The position numbers and the translations under genes were made by a program. From the NCBI GenBank assembly GCA_035359995.1, contig DAORZT010000007.1, positions 6,869-70,868 on the forward strand: a stretch of DNA of 64,000 bases, in the 5' to 3' direction. The first letter of the stretch is position 1. Each line of letters starts with the position of its first letter. The notes under the pieces are model-generated. The model had not been told where the DNA came from. It searched no databases and was given only the letters and a program-made list of their open reading frames with translations. Positions 25,261 to 34,302 of this stretch are shown piece after piece. This stretch comes from JAKPCT01 sp029553165 (GTDB lineage Bacteria; Bacillota; UBA4882; UBA8346).

Positions 25261-26937
25261 ATGAAAAAATCTTATTCAAAATATATCCCCTTTCCAGGGG
25301 TACCGATTAAAGATCGTGAATGGCCTTCGAAAGTGATCACCAAAGCTCCGATCTGGTGCAGTGTTGATCTGCGCGACGGCAATCAAGCCTTGATCGAGCC
25401 CATGAATTTGGAAGAGAAACTATTAATGTTTCAAACTTTAGTGAAGATCGGATTCAAAGAGATCGAGGTCGGATTTCCTTCTGCTTCTGAAACCGAATAT
25501 GAGATTATTCGCACTCTGATCGAAGGAAACCACATTCCTGATGATGTAACGGTCCAGGTCTTAGTTCAGGCACGGGAGCACCTGATCGAAAAGACCTTTG
25601 AAGCAATTAAAGGTGCCAAAAATGTGATTATTCATCTTTACAATTCAACATCGACTCTTCAACGAAAAGTCGTTTTTAAAAAAGAGATGGATGGCATTAT
25701 TGATATTGCCGTTGCCGGAGCCAAACTAATCAAAGAACTGTCAAAAAAGGTCGACCCGTCAACCAACCTAAGGTACGAATATTCGCCTGAAAGCTTCTCC
25801 GGCACCGAGATGGATAACGCAATCGCAATCTGCGCTAAAGTCATGGAAGTATTTGAAGCAACTCCTGAAAATAAAATTATTCTCAATCTACCGGCAACCG
25901 TTGAGTGTAGCACACCCAATGGCTATGCGGATCAGATCGAGTATTTTTGTAAAAATTTACCGAACCGCGAGTCAGCGATCATCAGTATTCACCCCCATAA
26001 TGACCGTGGAACCGGTGTTGCCGCAGCCGAACTCGGTCTTTTAGCAGGAGCCGAAAGAGTGGAGGGCTCCCTCTTCGGCAACGGCGAGCGGACGGGGAAT
26101 GTGGACATCGTTACCTTAGCATTAAATATGCATACGCAGGCAATCGATCCTCAACTCGATTTTAGCAATATTCCGGCCATCCGCGAAGTATATGAAAATA
26201 CAACCAAAATGAAAGTTCACGAACGTCATCCTTACGCCGGTGATCTGGTATTTACTGCTTTCTCCGGTTCACATCAGGATGCTATTAATAAAGGCATGGA
26301 ATACATGCGAACCTCCGGTACCCAATACTGGGAAGTTCCTTATCTGCCGATCGACCCGGCTGATATTGGCCGTGATTATGAACCAATTATCAGAATCAAC
26401 AGCCAATCCGGAAAAGGCGGTGCTGCCTATATCATGCATTCTGTTTTTGGCTACAATCTGCCCAAAGCAATGCATCCGGAGTTTGGTGCTATTGTTAAAA
26501 ATGCTTGTGACAAAGCGGGCACTGAACTGTCCAGCAATGATATTTATCAGTTATTTGAGAATGAATATTTAAAGAACGAATATCCGTACCGCTTAAAAGC
26601 TTATCATTTTTCCCATGAATCCGGCAACGGCCATCCTGCTGACGTGTTTTTCAAAGGGACCATTCAATTCAAAGATCAAGACTATGTAATCAGCGCTCAT
26701 GGTAATGGTCCAATCGACGCCTTCTTCAAAGCGTTTCGAGATGTTAGCAACGAATACGAGCTTACTTCTTACGATGAACAGGCGATCTCAACCGGTTCCG
26801 ACTCGAAAGCGTTGGCCTATATTCAAATCAAAAACAGCAATGGAAAAACAACCTTCGGCGCCGGAGTTGATGACGACATCAGCGTTGCTTCCATCAGAGC
26901 TATCATTTCAGCAATCAATCGCTTGTGTAGAGAATAA
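25261..26937 (+). CDS. leuA: 2-isopropylmalate synthase (long LeuA form)
   Basis: 558 residues. Catalytic barrel: VDLRDGNQALIEPM, GFKEIEVGFPSAS, ISIHPHNDRGTGVAAAEL and VEGSLFGNGERTGNVDIVTL (HPHND and GNGERTGN motifs). The C-terminal ~130 residues include a regulatory LeuA dimer domain (GVDDDISVASIRAI). It condenses acetyl-CoA and 2-oxoisovalerate. ATG 25261 is chosen because AAGGAG is 9 nt upstream; the ATG at 25255 is only 3 nt from it. Controlled by the upstream T-box and followed directly by a terminator, so leuA is monocistronic. Confidence 0.97.
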   Translation: MKKSYSKYIPFPGVPIKDREWPSKVITKAPIWCSVDLRDGNQALIEPMNLEEKLLMFQTLVKIGFKEIEVGFPSASETEYEIIRTLIEGNHIPDDVTVQVLVQAREHLIEKTFEAIKGAKNVIIHLYNSTSTLQRKVVFKKEMDGIIDIAVAGAKLIKELSKKVDPSTNLRYEYSPESFSGTEMDNAIAICAKVMEVFEATPENKIILNLPATVECSTPNGYADQIEYFCKNLPNRESAIISIHPHNDRGTGVAAAELGLLAGAERVEGSLFGNGERTGNVDIVTLALNMHTQAIDPQLDFSNIPAIREVYENTTKMKVHERHPYAGDLVFTAFSGSHQDAINKGMEYMRTSGTQYWEVPYLPIDPADIGRDYEPIIRINSQSGKGGAAYIMHSVFGYNLPKAMHPEFGAIVKNACDKAGTELSSNDIYQLFENEYLKNEYPYRLKAYHFSHESGNGHPADVFFKGTIQFKDQDYVISAHGNGPIDAFFKAFRDVSNEYELTSYDEQAISTGSDSKALAYIQIKNSNGKTTFGAGVDDDISVASIRAIISAINRLCRE

Positions 26938-26947
26938 ACAATTTAAA

Positions 26948-26987
26948 AACAGGCCTGGCTTTATTCAAAGCCAGACCTGTTTTTATT
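26948..26987. terminator. Rho-independent terminator after leuA
   Basis: AACAGGCCTGGCTTT / AAAGCCAGACCTGTT (26948-26981, one mismatch) then TTTTATTT. It sits between leuA and the convergent lipoprotein gene. Confidence 0.9.
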
Positions 26988-27666
26988 TCCCAATCTTAAT
27001 CTCCCTTAATTGATACCCAAAAATATCCGACGGGTTTTTCCCAAAAGTCTTCTCAAAACTATAGACTCCTTTACCCTTAACAAATTTTCGATATTCTTCA
27101 TATACTCCGTTGGGCATTCCTGCCATCGGCACCCGGTAACGGACGGTGAGCACGTTTTGCTTCACTAAATTATCCCATCCAACTTTGATTATCTCCGCAT
27201 TCAAAGTCGATCGTTTCCCGTCTTTAACAATTATTTGCTGCCACTTATTGCCCTTCTTTAACGGAAGCTTTAGTAATACCAGGTTTTTGATTGTATGCGG
27301 AAATGGAGTATCAGCTGCGATAATTTGTTCAGAGACGGTATTTCCGGTAAACAAATACCTGACTTTAAATTTGAAATTTCGCGGTGACTCTCCTCCCGAC
27401 AGATCAGCAACTTCACCGTCAATATGGTGGATAATCCGGTTTGGTATTCTACTGATCCGGACCAACTTCATCCGGTGCCCATATTCGGCAAAACCTTCGT
27501 AAATCCATTCCGTATTACGTCGTTGCGGAAATAGCTCTAGCAGCGTCCGCGATACCCTGCTCTTGCTATTAAGATCATTGAGTGGTGGTTTGGTTTTAAA
27601 CTGTCCGCATCCAACCAAAATTATTACCAGTAATGATACCAAACCTAATTTCACGTATTTATGCAT
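26983..27666 (-). CDS. Hypothetical lipoprotein
   Basis: 227 residues. Signal peptide with a clean lipobox LVGC near residue 20. The mature part is mostly beta (RYLFTGNTVSEQIIA, LTVRYRVPM) with no family recognised. It is presumably anchored in the outer leaflet of the cytoplasmic membrane. It is followed on its strand by the leuA bidirectional terminator. Confidence 0.8.
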   Translation of the reverse strand: MHKYVKLGLVSLLVIILVGCGQFKTKPPLNDLNSKSRVSRTLLELFPQRRNTEWIYEGFAEYGHRMKLVRISRIPNRIIHHIDGEVADLSGGESPRNFKFKVRYLFTGNTVSEQIIAADTPFPHTIKNLVLLKLPLKKGNKWQQIIVKDGKRSTLNAEIIKVGWDNLVKQNVLTVRYRVPMAGMPNGVYEEYRKFVKGKGVYSFEKTFGKNPSDIFGYQLREIKIGK

Positions 27667-27770
27667 CTCTTGTTGTCCCTCCTCTTTTTAGACTGGTAAT
27701 AATATTCCCCATGATCTTGCCCAATATGTTTATTTATCAGCTCAGAACCAATATAATTATTACCTTAATT

Positions 27771-27835
27771 TCCAAAAAAATAAGCATCCGCCACATTTTA
27801 TAGGATACCCTATTACACGAGAAAGCGATGCTTAA
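27771..27835 (-). terminator. Terminator after the rhodanese gene
   Basis: On the minus strand, AAGCATCGC pairs with GCGGATGCTT (one bulge), enclosing an inner AATAGGG / CCTAT hairpin. It is followed by ATTTTTTT. Confidence 0.75.
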
Positions 27836-27878
27836 ATCAACCAGAAAGAATAAAGATTATATGGGATATTTGAGAAGT

Positions 27879-28286
27879 TTACTCATTTTTTGTTGAATTT
27901 GTTTCATAAGGCCAATCGTTAATCCCACCAAGATCATAAACGTTAATATAGCCTAATTTACGCATTATTTGCGTTGCAATTGAGCTACGACGCCCACTCC
28001 GGCAATAAATAAAGATTTTTTGTTCTTTATTAACAATCTTATTCGTTACCTCTTTCTCCAATACATCTACAGGTATCAGCATACTCCGTGGAATATGTTT
28101 CGCTTGGTGCTCTTCAATAGTTCTAACATCAAGTAAAATAATATCCGGTTCATTACTCATTCTTACTTTAGCCTCTGCCGGAGAAATCCGGTAAGATTTA
28201 ACTGTTGATTCAGTACCACTTTTCTTTAATCCAAAATAGATCCCTAAGCAAATTATTAAAGTCAGAATAACAATCCAGTATCTCAT
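27879..28286 (-). CDS. Membrane-anchored rhodanese-domain protein
   Basis: 135 residues. One N-terminal transmembrane helix (WIVILTLIICLGIYFGL), then a rhodanese domain: IILLDVRTIEEHQAKHIPRSM, and the active-site loop IYCRSGRRSSIATQ with catalytic Cys. It likely carries sulfur as a persulfide or acts in redox at the membrane surface. SD GGAGGG. Monocistronic, ahead of a terminator. Confidence 0.92.
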   Translation of the reverse strand: MRYWIVILTLIICLGIYFGLKKSGTESTVKSYRISPAEAKVRMSNEPDIILLDVRTIEEHQAKHIPRSMLIPVDVLEKEVTNKIVNKEQKIFIYCRSGRRSSIATQIMRKLGYINVYDLGGINDWPYETNSTKNE

Positions 28287-28311
28287 TTTTGTCCCTCCTG
28301 GTCATAAAAAC

Positions 28312-28334
28312 AAAAAACCAGCATTTACGCTGGT
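28312..28334 (-). terminator. Terminator downstream of tRNA-Glu
   Basis: On the minus strand, ACCAGC-N6-GCTGGT followed by TTTTTT (28312-28317). Confidence 0.85.
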
Positions 28335-28346
28335 ATTAATCATAAC

Positions 28347-28422
28347 TGGTAGTCCCAAGGGGATTCGAACCCCTGTCACCGCCGTGAAAGGGCGGTGTCC
28401 TAGGCCTCTAGACGATGGGACC
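28347..28422 (-). tRNA. tRNA-Glu (UUC)
   Basis: 76 nt including an encoded CCA. Acceptor GGTCCCA / TGGGACT (a G-T wobble at the top). Anticodon stem CCGCC / GGCGG with loop CTTTCAC, anticodon TTC. The T-arm has GGTTCGAATCC. It has its own promoter. Confidence 0.97.
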
Positions 28423-28464
28423 ATTTTATTAGTTTTTTTGGTCTTCTCGTGTCGAACAGTTCAT

Positions 28465-28493
28465 ATTATATACTGTCCTAAACTCGATGTCAA
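28465..28493 (-). promoter_or_regulatory. Promoter of tRNA-Glu
   Basis: On the minus strand, TTGACA, a 17-nt spacer, then TATAAT; near-perfect consensus. Confidence 0.9.
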
Positions 28494-28509
28494 CTATCTT
28501 TTTTATAGA

Positions 28510-28585
28510 TGGTGGGCCATCCGCGACTCGAACGCGGGACACCCTGATTAAAAGTCAGGTGCTCTGCCACCTGAGCTAATGGCCC
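28510..28585 (-). tRNA. tRNA-Lys (UUU)
   Basis: 76 nt including an encoded CCA. Acceptor GGGCCAT / ATGGCCC. Anticodon stem CCTGA / TCAGG with loop CTTTTAA, anticodon TTT. T-arm GCGTTCGAGTCGC. It lies 88 nt upstream of tRNA-Glu in the same orientation. Confidence 0.97.
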
Positions 28586-28609
28586 GTTGCTGAATCAATC
28601 AGCTTTCTT

Positions 28610-28638
28610 ATAATACAACATTTTTTTATCTGTGTCAA
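28610..28638 (-). promoter_or_regulatory. Promoter of tRNA-Lys
   Basis: On the minus strand, TTGACA (28638-28633), a 17-nt spacer, then TATTAT (28615-28610). Confidence 0.88.
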
Positions 28639-28723
28639 CCTTTTTATTATAAAGTTTTTTCTGGTATTTTTATACTTTTAATTCATTTAATATTTCATTT
28701 CGGAAAACAGCTAAAACAGACAA

Positions 28724-30013
28724 TCACCAAATATTGCGGATTATTATTGTCTCATCACGTTTCCAACCTACAGATACAATTGAGATTGGTGCTTGAGCCA
28801 ACTCCTCGATCCGTCGCAAATAATTCTGTGCTGCCGCTGGTAACTCAGCAAACGTCTTGCATCCAGTCGTATCGGTCATCCAGCCAGGGACTTCTTCATA
28901 AACCGGAGTACACTTCGCAAGAACATCCAAGTCGCCGGGGAACTCTTTAATAATACTGTTACCATATCGATATCCATTACAAATTTTAATTGTCTTCATT
29001 TGATCTAAAACATCAAGTTTCATAACTACCAAATCGCTGACGCCATTAACCCGAACCGAATACTCGGCAATAACCCCGTCAAACCAGCCACAACGGCGCG
29101 GCCTACCTGTGGTAACTCCATATTCGCGACCCCGGCCGTCACGCAATTGTGACAACATCTCATCCGCCAATTCAGTAGGGAATGGGCCTTCTCCAACCCG
29201 AGTCGAGTAGGCTTTAATGACACCAACAACTTTATTGATCTTAGTTGGTCCTACTCCTGTTCCGGTACATGCTCCACCGGCAGAAGGAGAAGAAGAACTT
29301 ACAAATGGATAAGTACCATGGTCAATATCGAGCAGTGTTCCTTGAGCCCCTTCAAAGAGGACTTTCTTCCCTTTTTTAATCTCTTGATTAATCAGTACTG
29401 AAGTATCACAAACCATTGGCCGAAGCTGTTCAGCATATTCTAAATACTCATCTAATATTACATTTAAAGCAAAACCCGGATGTCCGTAGATTTGACTTAA
29501 AATCTTGTTTTTGGTTATCAAAATCTCCTGGAGCCGCTCCTTCAAACGCTCGGCATTTAGTAAATCTAAAACCCGAATTGAATCATACCGGGCAAATTTA
29601 TCGACATAAGCCGGCCCAATACCTCTTCCGGTAGTACCGATCTTCCCAACGGTACGACTGGACTCATCCAGTTGATCCAAACTGGGGTGATAAGGCATGA
29701 TTACATGGGCACGATCACTGATCCGAATTCCCGAAACATCAATTCCCCGTTGTTTCAACCCATTTAATTCTTTTAATAAGACTCCCGGATTAATAACAAC
29801 TCCGTTACCCAACACACAAAGTGTTCCCGGATATAAGATCCCGGACGGGATTAAGTGCAATTTAAACTCCTGGTCATCAACCACTACCGTATGACCGGCA
29901 TTATTACCGCCTTGATACCTAACTACCAACTCCGCCTCACTGGCTAAATAGTCGGTGATCTTTCCCTTTCCTTCATCTCCCCACTGGAGACCTACAACAA
30001 CAATTGTAGACAT
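28724..30013 (-). CDS. purA: Adenylosuccinate synthetase
   Basis: 429 residues. GTP-binding N-terminus VVVGLQWGDEGKGKITD, then GGNNAGHT, TTGRGIGPAYVDKFARYD, GAQGTLLDIDHGTYPFVSSS and VTTGRPRRCGW. It joins IMP and aspartate using GTP in AMP synthesis. ATG 30013 is chosen because GGAGG lies 9 nt upstream; a longer frame to 30028 lacks an SD. A promoter TTGAAT-N17-TAAGAT lies upstream. Monocistronic and divergent from lysR. Confidence 0.98.
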   Translation of the reverse strand: MSTIVVVGLQWGDEGKGKITDYLASEAELVVRYQGGNNAGHTVVVDDQEFKLHLIPSGILYPGTLCVLGNGVVINPGVLLKELNGLKQRGIDVSGIRISDRAHVIMPYHPSLDQLDESSRTVGKIGTTGRGIGPAYVDKFARYDSIRVLDLLNAERLKERLQEILITKNKILSQIYGHPGFALNVILDEYLEYAEQLRPMVCDTSVLINQEIKKGKKVLFEGAQGTLLDIDHGTYPFVSSSSPSAGGACTGTGVGPTKINKVVGVIKAYSTRVGEGPFPTELADEMLSQLRDGRGREYGVTTGRPRRCGWFDGVIAEYSVRVNGVSDLVVMKLDVLDQMKTIKICNGYRYGNSIIKEFPGDLDVLAKCTPVYEEVPGWMTDTTGCKTFAELPAAAQNYLRRIEELAQAPISIVSVGWKRDETIIIRNIW

Positions 30014-30119
30014 TAACCATCCCTCCAATCGTCTTCCATCTTATCACAAAATATTGTATAATTCAATTTAATAGATTTTATAATTAGTATTAATAATTTT
30101 TATACAAAGGATTTTAATT

Positions 30120-30995
30120 ATGGATATCAATCAATTTAAAACCTTTCAGAGTGTAGCGACTTATAAAAATTTTTCCAAAGCCGCCGAAGAGCTGCATTTG
30201 ACACAACCAGCGGTAACTTTGCAAATTAAAGCTCTCGAAGCAGAGCTTGGAGAATTATTGTTTGAACGTTTGGGACGTTCGTTAAACTTAACGCCTGCCG
30301 GTGAAATTTTTCTAAGTTATGTGCAACAAATTCTAAATTTGTCGGAGCAAGCCAAACAAGTAGTCCATCAATTCTCTTACGAATTGGGACGCTTAACGAT
30401 CGGCGCCGGTACAACAACAACCATTTTCAGACTCCCTGACATCTTACATCAATATAAACTGAATCATTCCAAAATTGAAATCCAAATCCGTAACGGCACC
30501 TCCAACATAATCAACAAATTAGTCCACGAAAACTCGGTTGATGTAGGATTGGTAACAACAATCGATCCCCGGCTTAATCTGTTGACATTTCCAGTCTTTG
30601 CCGATCAGATCCATCTGATTGCTCCTCCCAATTTCCCCGCAACAATCAACATTAACCAGTTGGAGGCTGAGCCATTACTGCTATTTCGCTTCGGATCCGG
30701 CTTTCGCCTCTTTTTAGAAGAAAAATTCCGTAAATATAATTTTCGTCCCAAGATCTCAATGGAACTAGAAAGTATTGAGGCGATTATCCGGTTTGTCCAA
30801 CGTGGCTTGGGATTGGCTTTTCTACCTGAGGTTGCCGTCAAAGATGAACTGGCAAAGAATGAGCTGAAAATTGTCACCATTAACTCCTGGGAACCAATGA
30901 TCCGACATACCTATTTAATTTTACGCCGTGATAAATACCTTACCTGGCCTGTTAAAGCTTTTTTGGAACAACTCACCACCAGGAACTGGGATTAA
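30120..30995 (+). CDS. LysR-family transcriptional regulator
   Basis: 291 residues. N-terminal HTH FKTFQSVATYKNFSKAAEELHLTQPAVTLQIKALE, then the coinducer domain with FERLGRSLNLTPAG and DVGLVTTIDPRL. The closest type is CysL/CbbR-like. SD AAAGGA. It is divergent from purA, but no purine link is implied. The downstream neighbour is the structured RNA, which it might regulate; that is a guess. Confidence 0.92.
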   Translation: MDINQFKTFQSVATYKNFSKAAEELHLTQPAVTLQIKALEAELGELLFERLGRSLNLTPAGEIFLSYVQQILNLSEQAKQVVHQFSYELGRLTIGAGTTTTIFRLPDILHQYKLNHSKIEIQIRNGTSNIINKLVHENSVDVGLVTTIDPRLNLLTFPVFADQIHLIAPPNFPATININQLEAEPLLLFRFGSGFRLFLEEKFRKYNFRPKISMELESIEAIIRFVQRGLGLAFLPEVAVKDELAKNELKIVTINSWEPMIRHTYLILRRDKYLTWPVKAFLEQLTTRNWD

Positions 30996-31010
30996 TTACC
31001 ATTATTTTGC

Positions 31011-31040
31011 TGAATATTCTTTTAGAATCGAAACATAATA
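31011..31040 (+). promoter_or_regulatory. Forespore-sigma-like promoter for the structured RNA
   Basis: TGAATA (31011-31016), a 17-nt spacer and CATAATA (31034-31040) fit the sigma-F/sigma-G pattern (GMATR then CATWMTA). The expected start falls at 31046-31048, exactly where the closing stem begins. No good sigma-A -35/-10 pair is seen. Confidence 0.45.
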
Positions 31041-31046
31041 ATAAAC

Positions 31047-31289
31047 GAGAGACCGATAGCAATGACGGTTCATGATTTATCACCGGTAGTGGTAAATCTC
31101 AGGTTCATCTGTCAGGTGACTGCTGACTCTTTCTTAAACTTTCTACTCTTCGCAGGTTTCTCTCTTTAGTTTCTCTAGTAGAGTAAACTTTCAAAGATGT
31201 ACTATTGGTTTCAGAAGAGTAGGTGAATTCGGATGATCTATCGGTCTCTTGCATAAAACACCCGACCTTCCGGTCGGGTTTATTTTTTT
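31047..31289 (+). ncRNA. Structured non-coding RNA of unassigned class (~230 nt)
   Basis: Closing helix: AGAGACCGATAG (31048-31059) with CTATCGGTCTCT (31238-31249), a perfect 12 bp. Next inside, GGTTCA (31067-31072) pairs with TGAATT (31224-31229). Within these are hairpin 31074-31098 (10 bp, loop CGGTA), hairpin GTCAG / CTGAC (31111-31127) and helix CTACTCTT (31143-31150) / AAGAGTAG (31215-31222). The last encloses AGTTT...AAACT (31169-31188). All pairings are nested and compatible. A terminator CCCGACC-ttcc-GGTCGGG plus T-run follows (31260-31289). There is no ORF of note. It does not show RNase P, SRP, tmRNA, 6S or T-box consensus motifs that I know. Confidence 0.7.
31260..31289. terminator. 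Terminator of the structured RNA (also after the M23 gene)
   Basis: CCCGACC / GGTCGGG with a TTCC loop, then TTTATTTTTTT on the plus strand. The minus strand has a weaker GTGTTTTAT tail. Confidence 0.9.
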
Positions 31290-32439
31290 AAGGTAAATAC
31301 AGCAACGGGTTGACGGGAACTCCATTTTTCCGCACTTCAAAATGGAGATGCGGACCGGTTGACAGACCGGTACTACCTGATAATGCAATTTGTTGCCCTT
31401 TAAAGACTACATCACCGGCTTTGACTAACAGGCGGGAATTGTGACCAAAACAGGTTGAAATCCCTCCACCATGATCAATTGCCACAAAATACCCATATCC
31501 TCCTTGCCAACCACTCACTAATACCACACCATTATCCACAGCCAAAACCGGAGTTCCTTTTGGTACGGCAATATCGATCCCGTTATGGTATTTTTGCTTC
31601 TTTAAAACCGGATGTTTCCTCCAGCCGAAGTTAGAAGTGATTCGACCGCGGGCCGGCCAGACAAGGACGCCCGTCCCTAATATTTTTACTTGTTGACCCT
31701 TTTTAATATATTCGCCAATCTGATTCGAAGTCTGTTCATACTCTTTGAGCGCTTGTTCCAATTTAGCACGGTTGTTTTGGATTTTGGCCAATTCATTTTG
31801 AGTTGCTTGAACTGAACGGACAATTTTTTGTTGTTCTTCCAAAACTGTCTGTTGTAATGAGACTATGTTTTGATATTCTTTCTCGGCCAATTCTTGCTTC
31901 TTTTTAATGGTAGTCTGTTTCTTAACCAATTCCCGCCTTAGTTCGACATATTGATTGATTAACTCAAAATCTTTCCGTACAAAATAGGCCAGATTGTTAA
32001 AACGCGTAATAAAATCCCCAAAATTCTCTGCTTGTAATAAGACTTCCAAATATGATTGTGGCCCATACATATAAACTACTGTAAGAAATTCTCCTAAAGA
32101 TTCTTTCTTCGCATCCAACTCCTCTTCCAGCACTGACAGATCATCTTTCAACGCCGTCAATTCCTGTTTGGTTAATGATAATTTATGCTGTGATTTACTC
32201 AGATTAGTTTTAATCCGGGTATAATTGTTCTCTAATTTAGTTAATTCTTTCTGTTGCTTTTGAAGATTGGTGATTACGGATCGCTCTTTTACTTTTTCGC
32301 GATTAAGCTCTTGTTTGGTCTTATTTATTATAGTATCTAAATTTTGCTGTGAACCAGCCCCATATACTAACCCCGGAGAAAAAAGAGTAGTTGAAAATAC
32401 CACAATACCAAGCAGCAATAATACTGTTTTCAAACGCAA
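31288..32439 (-). CDS. EnvC/NlpD-like M23 murein hydrolase activator or endopeptidase
   Basis: 383 residues from TTG 32439 (GGAGGG 6 nt upstream). Signal peptide ends VYG-AG. Residues ~25-250 form a long coiled coil (KQELNREKVKERSV ... EEQQKIVRSVQATQN). The C-terminal M23 domain has HNGIDIAVPKGTPVLAVDNG, IDHGGGISTCFGH and GPHLHFEV. The zinc ligands are largely present: the H and D of HNGID, and HLH. It cuts or activates peptidoglycan peptide hydrolysis at division. The stop overlaps the ncRNA terminator. Confidence 0.93.
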   Translation of the reverse strand: MRLKTVLLLLGIVVFSTTLFSPGLVYGAGSQQNLDTIINKTKQELNREKVKERSVITNLQKQQKELTKLENNYTRIKTNLSKSQHKLSLTKQELTALKDDLSVLEEELDAKKESLGEFLTVVYMYGPQSYLEVLLQAENFGDFITRFNNLAYFVRKDFELINQYVELRRELVKKQTTIKKKQELAEKEYQNIVSLQQTVLEEQQKIVRSVQATQNELAKIQNNRAKLEQALKEYEQTSNQIGEYIKKGQQVKILGTGVLVWPARGRITSNFGWRKHPVLKKQKYHNGIDIAVPKGTPVLAVDNGVVLVSGWQGGYGYFVAIDHGGGISTCFGHNSRLLVKAGDVVFKGQQIALSGSTGLSTGPHLHFEVRKNGVPVNPLLYLP

Positions 32440-32595
32440 AACAGACCCTCCTCTCCTCAAGATCTGTTTTCGACAAAAGAGCATTATAACCTGTCAAATT
32501 CGGATGGTAGATGATGGTTACTGGTTTGTAGTATCTTCATTTAGACATAATAAAAAAATAATTTTTGCCGAAACATTAGAGAAGAAGAAGGATTA

Positions 32596-34248
32596 ATGCT
32601 GGCAGAAAATAATAATAGAAATAATAGAAAAATAATACAGGTGATGCAGATGATTAAAGAAACAGAATTACCAACCAATAACTATGGTTTCACTCCTGAA
32701 ATTGAAGCCGATATGCACGCAAAAAAGATCGATCTCCAACTAACCCGTAAATTACTTAACCGTTATAATGAAGGCAAATTCGACAATATCAAACCGGTCC
32801 AAGTCACTGATATCCCTTCAATTGATGGTGAGACCGTCATTGATTTGACCAATGAATTTGAGTTTACTATCGACCGCCATACCGCCCAACAAAACATCGA
32901 CCAACTCGGTTTAGCGATCGACCTGACAACTATTGGTACCGTCAGCGGGACTAAACTCCATTTTTCCAAGAATGATTTGAAGGACCTCGGGATCAAACTC
33001 TATCCGACTCTTAGCTATGGTATTTTGAACGGTGGATCTGCCAGTAGTTATTTCGATACCAAAAAAAATCAATCTCTTAATGAAACTCTATTTAATATCT
33101 GTCGAACAGAATTTAATACTTTAGCAAACATCGCCAGAGATCTCCCTAAAGGTCTTGCTCCCGCATTCATCAATAAGGACGGCTCTCCCGGCCCCAGCTT
33201 TATTGAGTTGAAGATGCGATCATTATTAATCGAGACCTTACGTTACCAAAAAACAGTCGATTCGAACTCTGATGTACTGGCGCCATTATTCCAGATGACC
33301 AGTGTTTATAATAATGAACAGATCGAAGCAGCTTATCAGGAGTACTCCTCCAGCAAATACCTTGCTGATCTAATCAACGAAACCAAAGTCAACATCACCG
33401 ATGCCCTGACCGGGATCCAACCAATGCTGGCAGCTTTTAGCCATAGTAAATATGGCCGCCCCAAGACCATCTTTACTAATGCCTACGGCAAAGAGAACAA
33501 TGTACTCCCGATGCCCGGCGGACATGGCCAAAACTTTGAAATCCTGCGTAATGTTTATCAACAATTACTCAACTGCGGCAAGCGCTTTGCTTATCTTGGC
33601 AATGTCGATAATCTGGGCTATACCGTTGATCCGGTATCCCTGGCATTACTGGCGTTACAGAATAAAGCAGCCGGATTTGAATTTTCTTTCCGGACCGCTG
33701 TCGATATCAAGGGTGGAATTTTGATCAAAGACCAACAGCACCGGCTCAATTGCGCTGATATTGGGCCGGCAATCAGTGCTGCCGAAGTATTGAAAGCAGA
33801 AGCCACCGGTAAAAAGATTCTTTTCAATTGTGCTACCGGATTATTCAATCTCAAATTCCTGGTTGAAAAGATTGACTATATCATCGACAACCTGCCAGTA
33901 CGCTTCTCTGACCAGGATAAAGACGCCGGATTATACTCCCAAGCAGAACAAGTCACCTGGGAGATAATTGGAATGCTTGATAATTTACTAATCTTTGGGG
34001 TTGACAAATATGATCGTTTTCTGGCTGCAAAACTTGTCCTGGAAAACTTGATGGCCAGCGGGGTTAACTTACAACATCCCGATTATCCTTCTGCGACAGA
34101 CCCTGACAAAGACTTGAAGTCAATTGCCCATAAATTACATCACGGATTACAACAGAAGCTGAAAACCGTATACGGATTAAAAGAAGTGAACCAACAATGG
34201 GTCCCGAAAACTGTCCCCGAATTGATTGCTGGGTTTCAACAGGAATAA
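32596..34248 (+). CDS. UTP-glucose-1-phosphate uridylyltransferase-type (UDPGP family) protein
   Basis: 550 residues, or 532 from ATG 32650, which has AGGTG 6 nt upstream; both starts are possible. Nucleotide-binding signature LSYGILNGGSASSYFD (LxGG-type loop near 140), then PMPGGHGQNFEIL (sugar site) and YLGNVDNLGYTVDP (NVDN metal/uridine site). This matches the long UDPGP family that makes UDP-glucose or related UDP-sugars for glycolipid or cell-wall synthesis. Substrate not certain. The next gene is CDF. Confidence 0.8.
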   Translation: MLAENNNRNNRKIIQVMQMIKETELPTNNYGFTPEIEADMHAKKIDLQLTRKLLNRYNEGKFDNIKPVQVTDIPSIDGETVIDLTNEFEFTIDRHTAQQNIDQLGLAIDLTTIGTVSGTKLHFSKNDLKDLGIKLYPTLSYGILNGGSASSYFDTKKNQSLNETLFNICRTEFNTLANIARDLPKGLAPAFINKDGSPGPSFIELKMRSLLIETLRYQKTVDSNSDVLAPLFQMTSVYNNEQIEAAYQEYSSSKYLADLINETKVNITDALTGIQPMLAAFSHSKYGRPKTIFTNAYGKENNVLPMPGGHGQNFEILRNVYQQLLNCGKRFAYLGNVDNLGYTVDPVSLALLALQNKAAGFEFSFRTAVDIKGGILIKDQQHRLNCADIGPAISAAEVLKAEATGKKILFNCATGLFNLKFLVEKIDYIIDNLPVRFSDQDKDAGLYSQAEQVTWEIIGMLDNLLIFGVDKYDRFLAAKLVLENLMASGVNLQHPDYPSATDPDKDLKSIAHKLHHGLQQKLKTVYGLKEVNQQWVPKTVPELIAGFQQE

Positions 34249-34302
34249 TTTAGCTTAACTGACGTAAAATAAGATGTTAAAACTTTCAAACATGAGGATT
34301 TA

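Noticed and set aside
31047..31289. Known RNA class for the structured RNA (6S, SRP, RNase P, tmRNA, T-box)
   Set aside because: The multi-branched fold and absence of class motifs (6S central bubble, SRP GGAA-tip helix, RNase P GAGGAAAGUCC, T-box UGGNACC) argue against each. I therefore left the class open.
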